Source of the DNA: Alkalilimnicola ehrlichii
GTDB lineage: Bacteria; Pseudomonadota; Gammaproteobacteria; Nitrococcales; AK92
DNA: 64,000 nucleotides
Direction of reading: 5' to 3'
Assembly: GCF_003399765.1 (NCBI RefSeq)
Contig: NZ_NFZV01000021.1
Location: 16,240 to 80,239, forward strand
Below the pieces are notes generated by a model. It saw only the letters and a list, made by a program, of their open reading frames with translations, was not told the DNA's origin and did no database searches. How positions within the stretch are numbered: position 1 is the first letter of the stretch; every line of letters begins with the position of its first letter. Of the stretch, positions 36,928-47,652 are shown piece after piece. Position numbers and translations under genes: made by a program.

Positions 36928-38648
36928 GTGATAGACAAGGCTGAAGCAACCCGTCCGCCCGTCAACCGTTGGTTGGCGGCGCGGGCGACCGAGGTTAAAG
37001 GGGCGTTGGCGGTTGCCGTCGGCGCTGGCGTGTTCGACGGCGTGTTGGTGATCGCGCAGGCGGCTCTGATCGCCTGGGTTGTCCAGGCCGCCATCGACGG
37101 TAGTAGTGTGGGCGAGCTTGGCTTACCGCTGATTGTGCTGTTAGCAGTGTTTGCCGGCCGCGCCCTTTGCACGTGGGCTGCCGGTGTTGCCGGCACCGAA
37201 GCGGGAGCGGGTGTGGTGGCGGGTGTGCGCCAGGCGCTTTATCGTCAGCTTATCGCGCTGGGGCCGGCACGGCTTGGAAGGCGGCACAGCGGCGCCGTGG
37301 CCAGCACCTACGTCGAGCAGGTCGAGGCGTTGGAAGCTTATTACGCCCGCTTTTTACCGCAGGCACTGGTAGCGGTGCTGGTGCCGCTACTGATTATCGC
37401 TGCTGCCGCCTACGTGGATTGGTTGGCGGGCCTGCTGCTGTTGTTCGCCGCGCCCCTGGTGCCGCTGTTCATGGCATTGATCGGGATGGGAGCCGAGCGT
37501 CTGGCGCGGCGCCAGCAGCGTTTGCTGGCACGGATCAGCGCTCATTACCTGGATCGCCTGCGCGGCATTATCACCCTCCGCCTGCTACGCGCCGGCGAGC
37601 GTGCCGCCGCAGATGTCGAGGCCGCCGCCGATGCCTATCGGCAGAGTACGCTCAAAGTACTACGAGTGGCTTTTCTCTCGTCGACCGTGATGGACCTGAT
37701 CGCCGCTATCTCCATCGCGGTGGTAGCGGTTTACGTTGGCATGTCGTTGCTCGGCTTGTTCGACTTCGGTCCCGGTCAGGAGTTGACCCTGTTCAGCGGT
37801 CTGTTCGTGTTGCTGCTCGCGCCCGAGGTTTTCCTACCGCTGCGGCGATTGGCGTTGCATTATCACGACCGCGCCGACGCCGTCGGCGCCGCCGAGGAGA
37901 TTATCGATCTGCTCAATCAGCCGGCGCCGCCGTTGGTGGCCGCTCGGCAGGCGGCATCGGCGGCGCGCGATCGGGACGACCTGCCACTGCCCCAACCGGT
38001 GGCGCTGCACTATCAAGAGGTCGCGTTTGCCTTTGCCGCCCGCACTCGGCCGGTGTTGCAAGGGGTAAATCTGACGGTGGCACCCGGCGAGCGCGTTGCC
38101 ATTGCCGGCGCGAGCGGGGTAGGTAAATCTACGCTGTTGCATCTGGCCGCCGGTTTCCTACTTCCTGCCAGCGGGCAGATACTGATCGGTGACGCGCCGC
38201 CGGCCGCCGAGGGTGCGGTGGCTTGGGTGGGCAGCGGCCGTGGCTGTTCTACGGCACATTGGCCGACAACCTGCGGTTGGCTGACCCACAGGCGAGCGAG
38301 GCGCGCTTGCGCGCCGCGGTCGAGGCGGCAGACCTGGGGCCATTATTGGCCTCCTTGCCGCAAGGGTTGGAAACGCCATTGGGTGAGCGCGGCTTCGGCC
38401 TCTCCGGCGGGCAGGCAAGACGGCTCGCATTGGCACGGGCTCTGCTCTCGGGAGCACCGGTGCTGCTACTCGACGAGCCCACCGAGGGGCTGGATCGCGC
38501 TTCGGCGGATCGACTGTTGCAGGCGCTGGCGCGTCTTGCCGACGGTCGCCGTACGGTGCTCGTCGCTACTCACGATACGGCCGTGCAGGACTGGGCCGAT
38601 CGGGTGGTGAGAGTGGTCGACGGCGCGGTGGCGGAGGTTTCGGCATGA
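36928..38648 (+). CDS. cydD: thiol reductant ABC exporter subunit CydD (frame interrupted once)
   Basis: 573 residues after restoring one base near 38232. Six membrane helices (about 25-330) precede the ATPase with Walker [10 protein letters not shown], signature [13 protein letters not shown] and Walker [13 protein letters not shown]. CydDC exports cysteine and glutathione to the periplasm and is needed for cytochrome bd and c assembly. It starts at a GTG after the cydB remnant and overlaps cydC by ATGA. The structural cydAB genes are not intact here, so either another locus supplies them or CydDC serves redox balance alone. Confidence 0.88.
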
Positions 38649-40298
38649 AGGAGTTGCGACCGTTTCTGCGCCAGTTGCTGCGGCGACGCTATCAGCTGCT
38701 GCTGGGTACCTTGCTGTTACTTGTCACGTTGGCAATGGGCATCGGTTTGCTGGGCCTGTCAGGCTGGTTTATCACGGCTACCGCACTCGCCGGGCTGACC
38801 GGCGCGGCTTTGGATATCTTCACCCCCAGTGCCGGTATTCGCTTTTTGCATTGGGGCGCGCGATAAGCCGCTACTTCGAGCGCTTGGTCAATCACGATGC
38901 GGTGTTACGCCTGCTTGCGGACCTGCGCGGTTGGCTGTTCCGGCGGCTGTCGGTATTACCGTTGGCCGAACTTGGGAGATTGCGCAGCAGCGACTTGCTG
39001 AACCGCATTACCGCCGATATCGACGCCCTCGATAATCTCTATCTGCGAGTGATCGGCCCCTCGCTTGCGGCGGTGGCGACACTGGCCCTGACGGCGCTGT
39101 TTCTGGCCGCATTTGCACCGAGTGTGGCGATCGCGGTGTGTGCGACCCTGGCCGCTGCCGGCATTTTGGTGCCGGCAGCGGCCATGCGGCTGGGCCGGCC
39201 GTTCGGTGAGCGAGAAGGCCGTTATTTGCCTAAGCTGCGTGCGGCAGCCACCGAAACCGTCGATGGCTTGGCCGAGCTACGCGCCTATGCTGCTGTCGAC
39301 CGCCACGGGGCTAAACTGGCCGCCGAGGAGTCGGCTCTTACCAACGCCCGTCGCGCTGCCGGTCGGCTAACGGCCGTGGGCGAGGCCGCGGTGGGACTAG
39401 CTGGTCATCTGGCGCTGCTGGTCGCGCTGGTGTTGGGAATTGGCTTGTATCAGCAAGAAGCCGTCTCCGGCCCGGTATTGGTGTTGTTGGCGCTGGCAGC
39501 CCTGGCCGCCGCCGAGGCGGTGGCACCGCTGCCCCAAGCTTGGCAGCATCTTGGCCGAACCCGTGCCGCCGCTAGTCGCCTGCTGGAGTTGGGCGACGAG
39601 CCGATAGCGGTGGGAAGTCGGCAGGCGCCGGCCGATAATACGCTTTGTCTGCAACAGGCGAGCTTTCGTCATCATCGCTATGCCGAGCCGGTGCTCAGCG
39701 CGATAGATTTGGAAGTGACGGCCGGCGAGGCGGCGATTATCACCGGCGCTTCCGGTAGTGGTAAATCGACGCTGGCCGAGCTGCTGGCAGGGCTGCGCCG
39801 GCCGCAGCAGGGACGGGTGCTGCTGGGTGGGGTGGAGGTCTCCGTCTTGGCCGAGGCGGAGCGTTATGCGCGTATCGGGTATTTGGCGCAATACAGCGAG
39901 CTGTTCGCCGATACCCTTGCCGATAACCTGCGCTTGGGAGCGCCGGGGGGGAGGAGGCCGTGCTCTGGCAGGCGCTGGAGATGGTCGATCTGGCGGACTT
40001 CGTCGCCGCTCTGCCGCGAGGTTTGCAGGAGTGGACCGGCGAGGCCGGTTCGCGTCTCTCGGGCGGCCAGGCGAGACGGCTTGCGTTGGCGCGCCTACTG
40101 ATAAGCAGCCCGGATATTGTGCTGCTGGACGAGCCTTTCAGCGGCCTAGACGCTGCAACTGCGGAGCGGGTGCGTGAACGCTTGCAGCCCTGGTTGGCTG
40201 AGCGCACCGTGATCAGCTTTTGTCACGAAGCGTCCAGCGCGGCGCGAGCCGGACCCGCGTACCGCCTTGAAGGTGCGAGCCTATACCGCCTTGGCTAA
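38645..40298 (+). CDS. cydC: thiol reductant ABC exporter subunit CydC (frame interrupted twice)
   Basis: 551 residues after restoring one base in each of two G-runs (38853-38856 and 39945-39951). The membrane part includes [15 protein letters not shown] and [17 protein letters not shown], typical of CydC. The ATPase has Walker [10 protein letters not shown], signature [13 protein letters not shown] and Walker [13 protein letters not shown]. It pairs with CydD as a heterodimeric exporter; the ATGA overlap indicates coupled translation. Confidence 0.88.
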
Positions 40299-40422
40299 GA
40301 GGGTTGGGATCGTTCGTCTGTAGCCGAACGGTTTGCGTGTACGGCCTCAAGAGGGACGCTAACCGGGTGTGGAGTTTAATGAGGCGTACGACGCCGTACC
40401 GTTAGGATGGAATGTCGGACTT

Positions 40423-40457
40423 GCTCAGGGGCTGTCGGTAAGCATTCGCCCCTGAGC
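40423..40457. terminator. hairpin between convergent cydC and osmC-like genes
   Basis: GCTCAGGGGC and GCCCCTGAGC form a perfect 10-bp stem around 15 bases. There is no T-run on either side, so it could be a weak or factor-assisted terminator. Confidence 0.45.
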
Positions 40458-40488
40458 GGAGCCGGTTGGCGCTGCGGTCTGCCGAGCG

Positions 40489-40938
40489 TCAGGCAATAAC
40501 AACGTTCGGCACGAGCGTGATCTCGGCCGATAGGGAATTATTGACCAAGCAGACACGCTCGGCTTTTTCGAGCAGCACTTTGGCCCGCTCGGTGTCGGTG
40601 CCGTCGGCGACGGTCAGGCAGGGTTTGACCGTGAAGTGCGTGAAGCGGGTGACTTTGTCGACCTGGTCAAGCACGGCTTCGACCTCCACCGTCAGCTGCT
40701 CCCAGTGAAATTTCGACGCCTGCGCGACCGCGCGAAAGGATAGTACAAAACAGCTGGCGACGGCGCCGGTGAGCATGGTTTCGGGTGACCAGTAGCCTGC
40801 CGGACCGTCGAATTCCGGCGGTGCTGTCGTCTCCAGCGTGTCGAGGTCGGTCGATTCGACGGGAACGCTTCCATCGAGACGAGCGAGGGCGCGTGCTTGG
40901 TATTGGTGGGGAAAGCCTTGCATAGCCGTGGACTCCAT
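40489..40938 (-). CDS. OsmC family (peroxiredoxin-like) protein
   Basis: 149 residues, or 144 from the ATG of MQGFPHQY. The two OsmC cysteines are present: the peroxidatic Cys in GAVASCFVLSF and the resolving Cys in AERVCLVNNSL. OsmC/Ohr proteins reduce organic hydroperoxides and also act on persulfides. About 160 bp upstream lies a palindrome identical in half-sites and spacing to the one before sulP and the CsoR-like gene, so it is probably part of that regulon. Confidence 0.88.
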   Translation of the reverse strand: MESTAMQGFPHQYQARALARLDGSVPVESTDLDTLETTAPPEFDGPAGYWSPETMLTGAVASCFVLSFRAVAQASKFHWEQLTVEVEAVLDQVDKVTRFTHFTVKPCLTVADGTDTERAKVLLEKAERVCLVNNSLSAEITLVPNVVIA

Positions 40939-41100
40939 CGTTGTTGTATTGAATCGTTAACCTTTGTCGTTGTCGCCGCGCCGGTCCAATCGATGTTTTC
41001 GTCAGGTAACGGTAGGTGGCGGGCTTTCTAGCCAATAGCTGGCGAAAGATCATCGGGGCTTTGCCTGTACGGGTGCGGGCCCTACTAGCAAATAGCGTAT

Positions 41101-41116
41101 ATACCCTCTCGGGTAT
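41101..41116. promoter_or_regulatory. ATACCC-N4-GGGTAT site upstream of osmC-like gene
   Basis: Perfect 6-bp inverted repeat, spacer TCTC, 163 bp before the osmC-like start and just past the sulP stop. It matches 42894-42909 in both half-sites and spacing, and has the CCC/GGG core expected of CsoR-family operators. Confidence 0.6.
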
Positions 41117-41119
41117 TGG

Positions 41120-42858
41120 CTAGAGTAACGTTTTGCCCGCGAGCGTTTCCACCGCTTCCTCGGTACTAAGGAAGATTTGCCCTGGCGCCAGGTGCTTGAG
41201 CAGGTCGCTCTGCCGTAACCGATCCATTACCGGTCCTTTCACCTCGGCTAAATGTAAGATAATGCCTGCCTCCTTTAGGCTCTCGGCGAGCTGTTGGAGA
41301 CTCTCCATGGCGCTGTGATCGATGGCGTTGACCGCGCTGCAGATCAGTACCAGATGCCGTAGCTCTCGCTGTTCGGTTGCGGCGACGGCGATCACGTCCT
41401 CGACGTGCGCGGTATTGGCAAAAATAGGCTGCGGTCGACTCGGAGCAGCAATAGTTCCGGCCAGGTCTCCACTGTGTGCCGCTGGACGTTGCGGAAGTGC
41501 TCGGTGCCTGGGATGCGGCCGACAATGGCGATGTGCGGTCGGCTGCTGCGCCAGAGAAAGATGCCGATGGATACGGCCAGCCCCAGCAGCAACCCGATCT
41601 CGATGTCAACGACCAATACGCCTAAGAACGTGATCAAAAGTGCCGCGGCGTCGGCGCGATCGTAGCGCCACGTTTTGAGAGCCGTCTGCCAATCGAATAG
41701 AGGTGCGACGGCAACCACAATAATGGCGGCGAGCGTGGCCTGCGGCAGATAATAGAACAGCGGCGTGAAGAACAGCGCTGCTACGCCTACCAGAACGGCG
41801 GCAATGATAGTCGCCAGTTGTGTGCGAGCACCGGCGGCAAAGTTGACCATTGAACGGCTAAAGCCGCCAGCCACCGGCATGCTACCGGTGGCCGCTGCGG
41901 CAACGTTGGCCGCGCCAAGCGCGATCAGTTCCTGATTGTTATCGATCTTCTGCCGTCGCCGGTAGGCCAACATTTTGGCCACCGATACGCTCTCAACGTA
42001 GCCGATCAGCGCAATCATTAATGCCGCCGGCAAAAGGTCGAGTGCGCGCTGCGGGTCGACGAAGCCCAGGCTCGGGCTAGGCAACCCAGCCGGGATTTCG
42101 CCGACGATGGCGATCCCGGCGGTATCGAGCCCTAGCGCTGCTACCAGAGCCGTTGCCGCTGCTACCAGCGCAAGCGGCCCCGTGCGGCTAGCCAAGCCGG
42201 CGGTGCGGGAGTTGAATCCAAGCTCTTGTAGCAGGTGGGTTAGCGGGGTCTTTAGCAATAAGAGAATGGCGATGCTGCCGACTCCGAGTAGGGCGGTCGC
42301 CATATGCAGCTCACTGAGGTGGGCGAAGGCGTGGCCCAGCATGTCCAGGCTTGAGCCGGCGGTTGGCAGTGGCAGTCCGGTGAGGTTCTTTAACTGACTG
42401 ATAATGATTAGTACTGCCGCACCGCTGGTGAATCCGGACAGCACCGGATGGCCGAGAAAGTTGACGAGTATCCCGAGCCGCAGCGCCGCCATGATTAGCA
42501 GAATAGCGCCGGTCATGGCGGTGAGCAGTAGGGCATCCGAAAGGTAAGCTGGATCGCCCGGCGCCAGTCCGGCTGCGCCAAGGGCGTTGGCCACCAACAG
42601 CGCGGCGACGGATACCGGCCCGACGGAGAGCGGTCGGCTGGTGCCGAGTAGGGCGTAGACGATGGGTGGAACGATGCTGGCGTACAGCCCTACCTCGGGC
42701 GGTAGCCCCGCAAGCAGGGCATAAGCCATGCCCTGGGGGATGAGGAGCACGGCGGTGATGATGCCGGCGGTAACGTCGTCGGCAAGCCAGCCGCGCTGGT
42801 AGCTGCGTAGCCATGCGCTGGCGGGAAGCAGGCGTTGAAGGGGAGACGTGGGCTTCAT
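41120..42858 (-). CDS. SulP family anion permease with STAS domain (frame interrupted once)
   Basis: 579 residues after restoring one base in the A-run at 41420-41424 (T-run on the coding strand). The membrane domain starts LPASAWLRSYQRGWLADDV and has the family's GLPPEVGLYASIVPP and FFTPLFYYLPQATLAAI. The C-terminal STAS domain has VLICSAVNAIDHSAMESL. SulP proteins move sulfate, bicarbonate or other anions; the substrate is unproven. Its promoter region carries the CsoR-type palindrome shared with the divergent regulator gene, so a sulfur-linked role is likely. Confidence 0.88.
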
Positions 42859-42893
42859 GGTCGGCCTCGATAACGAACCGCGATGGCGCTATA

Positions 42894-42909
42894 ATACCCC
42901 CTAGGGTAT
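42894..42909. promoter_or_regulatory. ATACCC-N4-GGGTAT site between sulP and CsoR-like gene
   Basis: Perfect 6-bp inverted repeat, spacer CCTA, 36 bp before sulP and 43 bp before the regulator start. Its position fits repression of both divergent promoters. Confidence 0.65.
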
Positions 42910-42951
42910 ATTGGCGTCCAATGAAGCATGATTCGGCTTGAGGAGTCTCTT

Positions 42952-43236
42952 ATGACTGAACAGGTTCGTTCCAAGCAAGCGCGCCGGAAGGCGCTGTTAG
43001 CGCGACTGGCGCGCGTAGAGGGGCAAGTGCGCGCTATCCGTCGCATGATCGAAACGGGCGAGAGCTGCGAGGCGGTAGCCCAGCAGCTTGCCGCCTCGCG
43101 TACGGCAATGAGTAAGGCGTTCTGCGAGATGATGGCCTGTGCCATCGAACATGAGATTGACATCGATGGTTCGCTCGGCGAGCCGGCGCAACAGAAGCTT
43201 TCCGAGTTGACCCGGCTGCTGACGCGGTATGGTTGA
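42952..43236 (+). CDS. CsoR/RcnR/CstR family regulator, unusual cysteine set
   Basis: 94 residues, the four-helix DUF156 fold (RKALLARLARVEGQVRAIRRM). Cys39 corresponds to the conserved first ligand. At the positions of the copper-binding His (+25) and second Cys (+29) the residues are Ala and Glu, while extra cysteines occur at 58 and 63. This does not match copper CsoR, nickel RcnR or classical CstR, so a thiol-based sensor of persulfide or oxidant is possible. GAGGAG lies before the ATG. It is divergent from sulP. Confidence 0.85.
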   Translation: MTEQVRSKQARRKALLARLARVEGQVRAIRRMIETGESCEAVAQQLAASRTAMSKAFCEMMACAIEHEIDIDGSLGEPAQQKLSELTRLLTRYG

Positions 43237-43443
43237 CCGACAAGGTATCGTTACCGTAACGGCATGCCGCTACGGTTCGGTTTTGGCAGGTGGAGTCCTC
43301 AACCGCGCCGGATGCGTCGCTCTCTAAACCGCTCGTGTGCCGGATGCATATAAGAGCGTGCGTGCCCCCTGAGCCTCTTGCAGCGTACTGAGTCAAACGG
43401 CATTAAAGCTGTTAGCGGGTGGAAGCGGGATTAAGGAGTCGCC

Positions 43444-44040
43444 ATGGCGCAGCAGGACGACGCAAAGTCGCTCTCCGAGGTGGTAGACGAAATTACGTCC
43501 GCCGGTGAGCGGAAAGAGCAGATCTCCGTTGAGGAGATTATGAATGCGGTCGGTAGGCGCTCGTTCGGGCCGTTGTTGCTGGTCCCGGGGCTGATCGTGC
43601 TGTCGCCGCTGAGCGGTGTGCCTGGGGTGCCGACCCTGGGGGGAATTGTGATTTTTCTTTTCTCTGTCCAGATGTTGCTTGGACGGGAGTATTTCTGGTT
43701 GCCGGCGTTTATTCTGCGCCGTCAGGTAAGCCGCGATCGTATGGCTAAGGCTGGGCGCTTTCTCGCTTGGCTAGCGCGTTGGGCCGATAAGGTGATCAAG
43801 CCTCGGCTATTGTTCCTGCTGCATAAACCGGCCAGCCATGTCGTTGCTGTCGCTTGTACGCTCATTGCGGTGATTATGCCGCCATTAGAACTCATTCCAT
43901 TCGCGAATGTGGTGACGGCTTCTGCTATCAGTGCTTTTGGGCTCGCTTTGGTTGCCTACGATGGGGTGCTAGCGGTCTTGGCGTTTCTGCTAACCGGGGT
44001 AAGCTTTTATTTGCTAGTGAGCGGACTGCTGCTTTCGTGA
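43444..44040 (+). CDS. ExoD family exopolysaccharide synthesis protein
   Basis: 198 residues. A soluble N-terminal helix bundle (SLSEVVDEITSAGERKEQIS) is followed by the ExoD core with LLLVPGLIVLSPLSGVPG and several membrane helices. Rhizobial ExoD affects exopolysaccharide and alkaline tolerance; its biochemical role is not known. AAGGAG lies 6 bases before the ATG. It stands alone between the CsoR-like gene and the PLD-type gene. Confidence 0.88.
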   Translation: MAQQDDAKSLSEVVDEITSAGERKEQISVEEIMNAVGRRSFGPLLLVPGLIVLSPLSGVPGVPTLGGIVIFLFSVQMLLGREYFWLPAFILRRQVSRDRMAKAGRFLAWLARWADKVIKPRLLFLLHKPASHVVAVACTLIAVIMPPLELIPFANVVTASAISAFGLALVAYDGVLAVLAFLLTGVSFYLLVSGLLLS

Positions 44041-44107
44041 CAGTGCGAAGGCGACGAGGCTTACCGGTCGGCGGGTACTGACTCTTGCCCGCCTTGGGTT
44101 TATAGCA

Positions 44108-45685
44108 TCAGAGTTGTGACTCGATCGGAAGGATGCGCACAAAGAGCGCTAATCCTCGCCGCCAAATGCTCGCTCCGGGCTCGCGTGTATAAACGCTATC
44201 GCCCGAGACCCAGCGAAGTTGGCCTTGAGCGTTTAATTGAGGGCGATAACTCAATGGGGCTTGGGTCGCAAATCGATAAACCTCCGCAAGTTGTTCGGCA
44301 AGATCGGCGTTGGCAACGAATATCCCCAGCTCTGTATTGATATGGGCGGAACGAGGATCGAGGTTGAAAGAGCCAATGAAAGCCTCCCGGCGATCGAAGA
44401 GGACAACTTTAGAGTGGAGACTGGCGTTGGATGAGCCTAGCCCTAAGGATTCAACGCTTTCGCCAGCGGCACGAAAGGCCATAGGGCTTAACTCAAAAAG
44501 GTTTACGCCTGCTGCGAGTAAGGTCCGTCGGCGTCTCGCATAGCCGCTGTGCGTGATGGCGACATCGGTAGCGGCCAGAGAGTTGGTTAGAACGGTAACT
44601 TCAATACCGGCTTGGGCCAGGGCAACTAGCCCTTCCGTTCCCTCCCGGCCTGGGACAAAGTAAGGAGAGATAATAAAAACCTCTTCTTTAGCAGCGGCAA
44701 AGCGCTCACTCATCGCTTCCAACACGCCCGGCTCGGCATCCTTTCTGCCCAGTGCCTTATTCGGGTCGTCAGCGACCAGCTCAACGGTATCGCTCCAATA
44801 GTAGGCGTCGGCTTGCAGCAAGGTGCCTGTAGGTTGGTATGCCGATTCCGTTAAGGGATGGGGTGGGTGGGTTTCGAGCCAGTGGCGTAGTTCTTGGCGC
44901 CGTTGCACCAGCTTAGCCTGCGGTAGTTTGCCGCGCCGAAGCTCGGTAATGGGTAAGGCGAGCGGACTGTTCCAGTACGCGTTGAAGGCATAGCTAGCTT
45001 GTTCTGCGGCGAGGCCGATTATTGCCACGTCCAAATCGGCGAAGTTGAAGTCGTTGCCGGCGTCGAAGTAGTTGTCGCCGATGTTTCTGCCGCCGACGAT
45101 GGCAATATGGCCGTCTACTATCCAGGCTTTATTATGCATGCGGTGGTTGAGGGCGCTGCCGCGTAACAAAAATTCCGTGCCCACCCGCAGAAATCCCCAC
45201 CGTGCTCGAAAGGGATTGAACAGCCTTACCTCAAGGTTGTTGTGAGTATCTGCCGCCGCGAGCGTGGTGTCGCTACCCCGGACGTCCATATCGTCCAGTA
45301 GCAATCGGACTTGCACGCCGCGATCGGCGGCTTGCAGCAGTTCCTTAAGAAGAAGGCGTCCAGCGGTATCGTCTTGCCATATGTAGTACTGGACTTGGAT
45401 GCTCTGATTGGCTAGCCGAGCGCTTTCGATGCGGGCGGCGAAGGCGTCGGCGCCGGTAAATAACAATTGAAAGCCGCTATGAGCCTGGCTCGCCGGTTCT
45501 TTTATCCGCTGTTCGTGTGACCACTCCGCAAGCGGACCGGAGGGGGCAGGCAAAAGGGGAGGGCTGGGCGGCGCGTTGGAGCGCGGGCCAGGCGCAGCAC
45601 ACCCGCTGATCCAAAGAAGAAAGATCAGCACCCACCCGCGGCGAAGAGCTTGACGGTATTGGATAGCGTATCGCAAGTGCGCCAT
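44108..45685 (-). CDS. phospholipase D-like lipoprotein (cardiolipin synthase-type)
   Basis: 525 residues. A lipoprotein signal (LIFLLWISGCAAPG) is followed by two HKD motifs: HNKAWIVDGHIAIVGGRNIGD and HSKVVLFDRREAFIGSFNLD. The pair defines a complete PLD-superfamily active site. Family members include ClsC-like cardiolipin synthases and periplasmic nucleases; the lipobox argues for attachment to the envelope facing the periplasm. Divergent from the wzi-type gene. Confidence 0.88.
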   Translation of the reverse strand: MAHLRYAIQYRQALRRGWVLIFLLWISGCAAPGPRSNAPPSPPLLPAPSGPLAEWSHEQRIKEPASQAHSGFQLLFTGADAFAARIESARLANQSIQVQYYIWQDDTAGRLLLKELLQAADRGVQVRLLLDDMDVRGSDTTLAAADTHNNLEVRLFNPFRARWGFLRVGTEFLLRGSALNHRMHNKAWIVDGHIAIVGGRNIGDNYFDAGNDFNFADLDVAIIGLAAEQASYAFNAYWNSPLALPITELRRGKLPQAKLVQRRQELRHWLETHPPHPLTESAYQPTGTLLQADAYYWSDTVELVADDPNKALGRKDAEPGVLEAMSERFAAAKEEVFIISPYFVPGREGTEGLVALAQAGIEVTVLTNSLAATDVAITHSGYARRRRTLLAAGVNLFELSPMAFRAAGESVESLGLGSSNASLHSKVVLFDRREAFIGSFNLDPRSAHINTELGIFVANADLAEQLAEVYRFATQAPLSYRPQLNAQGQLRWVSGDSVYTREPGASIWRRGLALFVRILPIESQL

Positions 45686-46123
45686 GTCGATCGGTTCGTT
45701 ATATGCCGCGGGAAACCTATGATACCGAGTTCACAAGTATGGCGATACGTACCGAAATGGTAACAGGTTTGCCGTTTAGTCGGGCGAAAAGTCTCAAGTC
45801 GCTGTTTTCTAACCGGCGTTCGCTACTGGGCGTGATCCTCCGCGTAGATAACAAGGTATATGAGAATATCTCCACATATTAAGCGGGTGGATTTTGCGAG
45901 ATACCTTGATATTTTGCCGCGGAACTTTAAGGGTATGAAGCGTGCCGGGCGGGGTGTACTATACCGTTCCCGCGGCGCTTTCATCACCGTCACTGAAAGC
46001 TTCCTTTTACCGAGGACTCCGGTTGCTGCAGGTGTTGAACCTAATTGGTGTCTCGAGAGTCGTACCTTAAAAGGCTATCCGGTTCCTTCTTAAGGAAAAT
46101 ATAGAACTTAGCACATGGATTGA
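45686..46123. other. 438-bp region ahead of the capsule genes
   Basis: The region lies between divergent PLD-type and wzi-type genes. A 77-codon frame at 45860-46093 has no recognisable features. I searched for an ops/JUMPstart element (GGCGGTAG) for RfaH and found none. Promoters must be here but I cannot place them. Confidence 0.5.
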
Positions 46124-47637
46124 GTGTTGGCCGTGCGATGTCGATATCTTTTTCGGGGGGCACTTTCAGCGTTGGCGCTCGCCACGTTTCTTTTTTGTGG
46201 AAACGTAAATGCGGCGCCGGTTCTGGCTTTCCCAGGCGACCTTGGCTTGCGCCACGATCTCTTATTGCTGCGCGATAGCGGCCGGCTCAATATGCCCGTT
46301 TCCAGTTGGCCGATTCCCTATTCTGCAATCGGCGAAGGCTATACCCCAAGCAAATCAAGTGCCCAAGAGCCGTGGCTAAGTGCGCAGGCACGCATGCTAG
46401 CGCGTGTGCAACAGGCGCAGGCGCCTGGGTTCTCGGCGTCGTTAGGCATGACGCTGGCGGCAGAGCCGCAGACGTTTCGCGGTTTCCAAGATACGCCACG
46501 CGAACACGGCGGAGTTACGGCGGAAGCCGGCTGGACCAGCCCTCGTTATGCCGTGCGGGCGCAGGCGCAAGGCGTGCGCCAAGCCGATGGCGACAACTGG
46601 GATGCAAGATTTGATAACAGTTATGGGGCGCTAAGCGCCGGTAATTGGTTGATTGCCGCCGGCACGGTTCCGCAATGGTGGGGGCCAGGCTGGGATGGCA
46701 GCTTGATTCTTTCTAACAATGCCCGTCCCGTCCCTGCGGTTATTTTACAGCGGCAGACCGCGCAGGCCTTTGAGTGGCCTATTCTCGAATGGTTAGGACC
46801 TTGGTCTTTCGTTGCCTTTGCCGGTCAGTTGGAAAACGATCGGTATGTGCCCGAGGCGAAACTGCTTGGCGCTCGGCTTACGCTTGTGCCGACGGAAAGA
46901 TTGGAAATCGGCCTTTCTCGGACGGCACAATGGGGCGGCGAGGGGCGGCCGGAAAGCCTACGAAGCCTGATCGATTTGGCTATCGGGCGTAGTAACGCCG
47001 GCGATAGCGACTATTCGCGAGATGACCAACCGGGCAATCAATTGGCCGGTTATGACATACGTTGGCGCTCTCCCTTAGTCGGCGACTTTCCGTATGCCAT
47101 TTATGCTCAAGCTATTGGCGAAGACGAAGCGGGCGGTTGGCCTTATCAGTTCGTCTGGCTAGGCGGTATAGAAACGTGGGGCTTCGCCCACAACGGTAGT
47201 TATCGCGTTTACTTCGAAGCAGCCGATACGGCCATCGATTTATTCGTCCGTTCCGAGCAAAGATTTAATACGGCTTACGAGCACTCGGCCTACCGCAGCG
47301 GGTATCGTTACCGCGGCCAGTCGCTCGGACACGGCATCGATAACGACAGCCGTTTATTTACGCTGGGAACGTTCTGGGCGCCGACTCGGGCCATTTTTGG
47401 CATTTCCGTGCCCAATATGCCGAGCTCAATCGCGACGGGCGGGATCGGCCGGCTCCCGGGGGGCATCGCCTCTCGCTCGGTCAGCAAACCGATGTGATTA
47501 AGCTGAGCGCATCGCATGAAAGACCATTCGCGAATGGCCGTCTTCATAGCGGCCTATCGTACCAATCGGTGAGCGATAAGACGGATTCTCTGCGTAGCGA
47601 ATTACAAGCTTACTTAGGGTGGAGCATCGCCTTATGA
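46124..47637 (+). CDS. wzi: capsule assembly Wzi family outer-membrane protein (frame interrupted once)
   Basis: 504 residues after restoring one base in the G-run at 47388-47390. A signal peptide (LSALALATFLFCGNVNA) precedes the Wzi-type beta-barrel (GDLGLRHDLLLLRDSGRLN; LSNNARPVPAVILQR; GHFWHFRAQYAELNRDG after the break). Wzi proteins anchor or organise capsule at the outer membrane. The start is a GTG without a good ribosome site, so it is uncertain. It precedes wzb-wza-wzc in the same direction. Confidence 0.82.
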
Positions 47638-47652
47638 AAAAGGGGCAAGGCC

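Noticed and set aside
45686..46123. ops/JUMPstart element for RfaH ahead of wzi
   Set aside because: No GGCGGTAG-like sequence was found on either strand.
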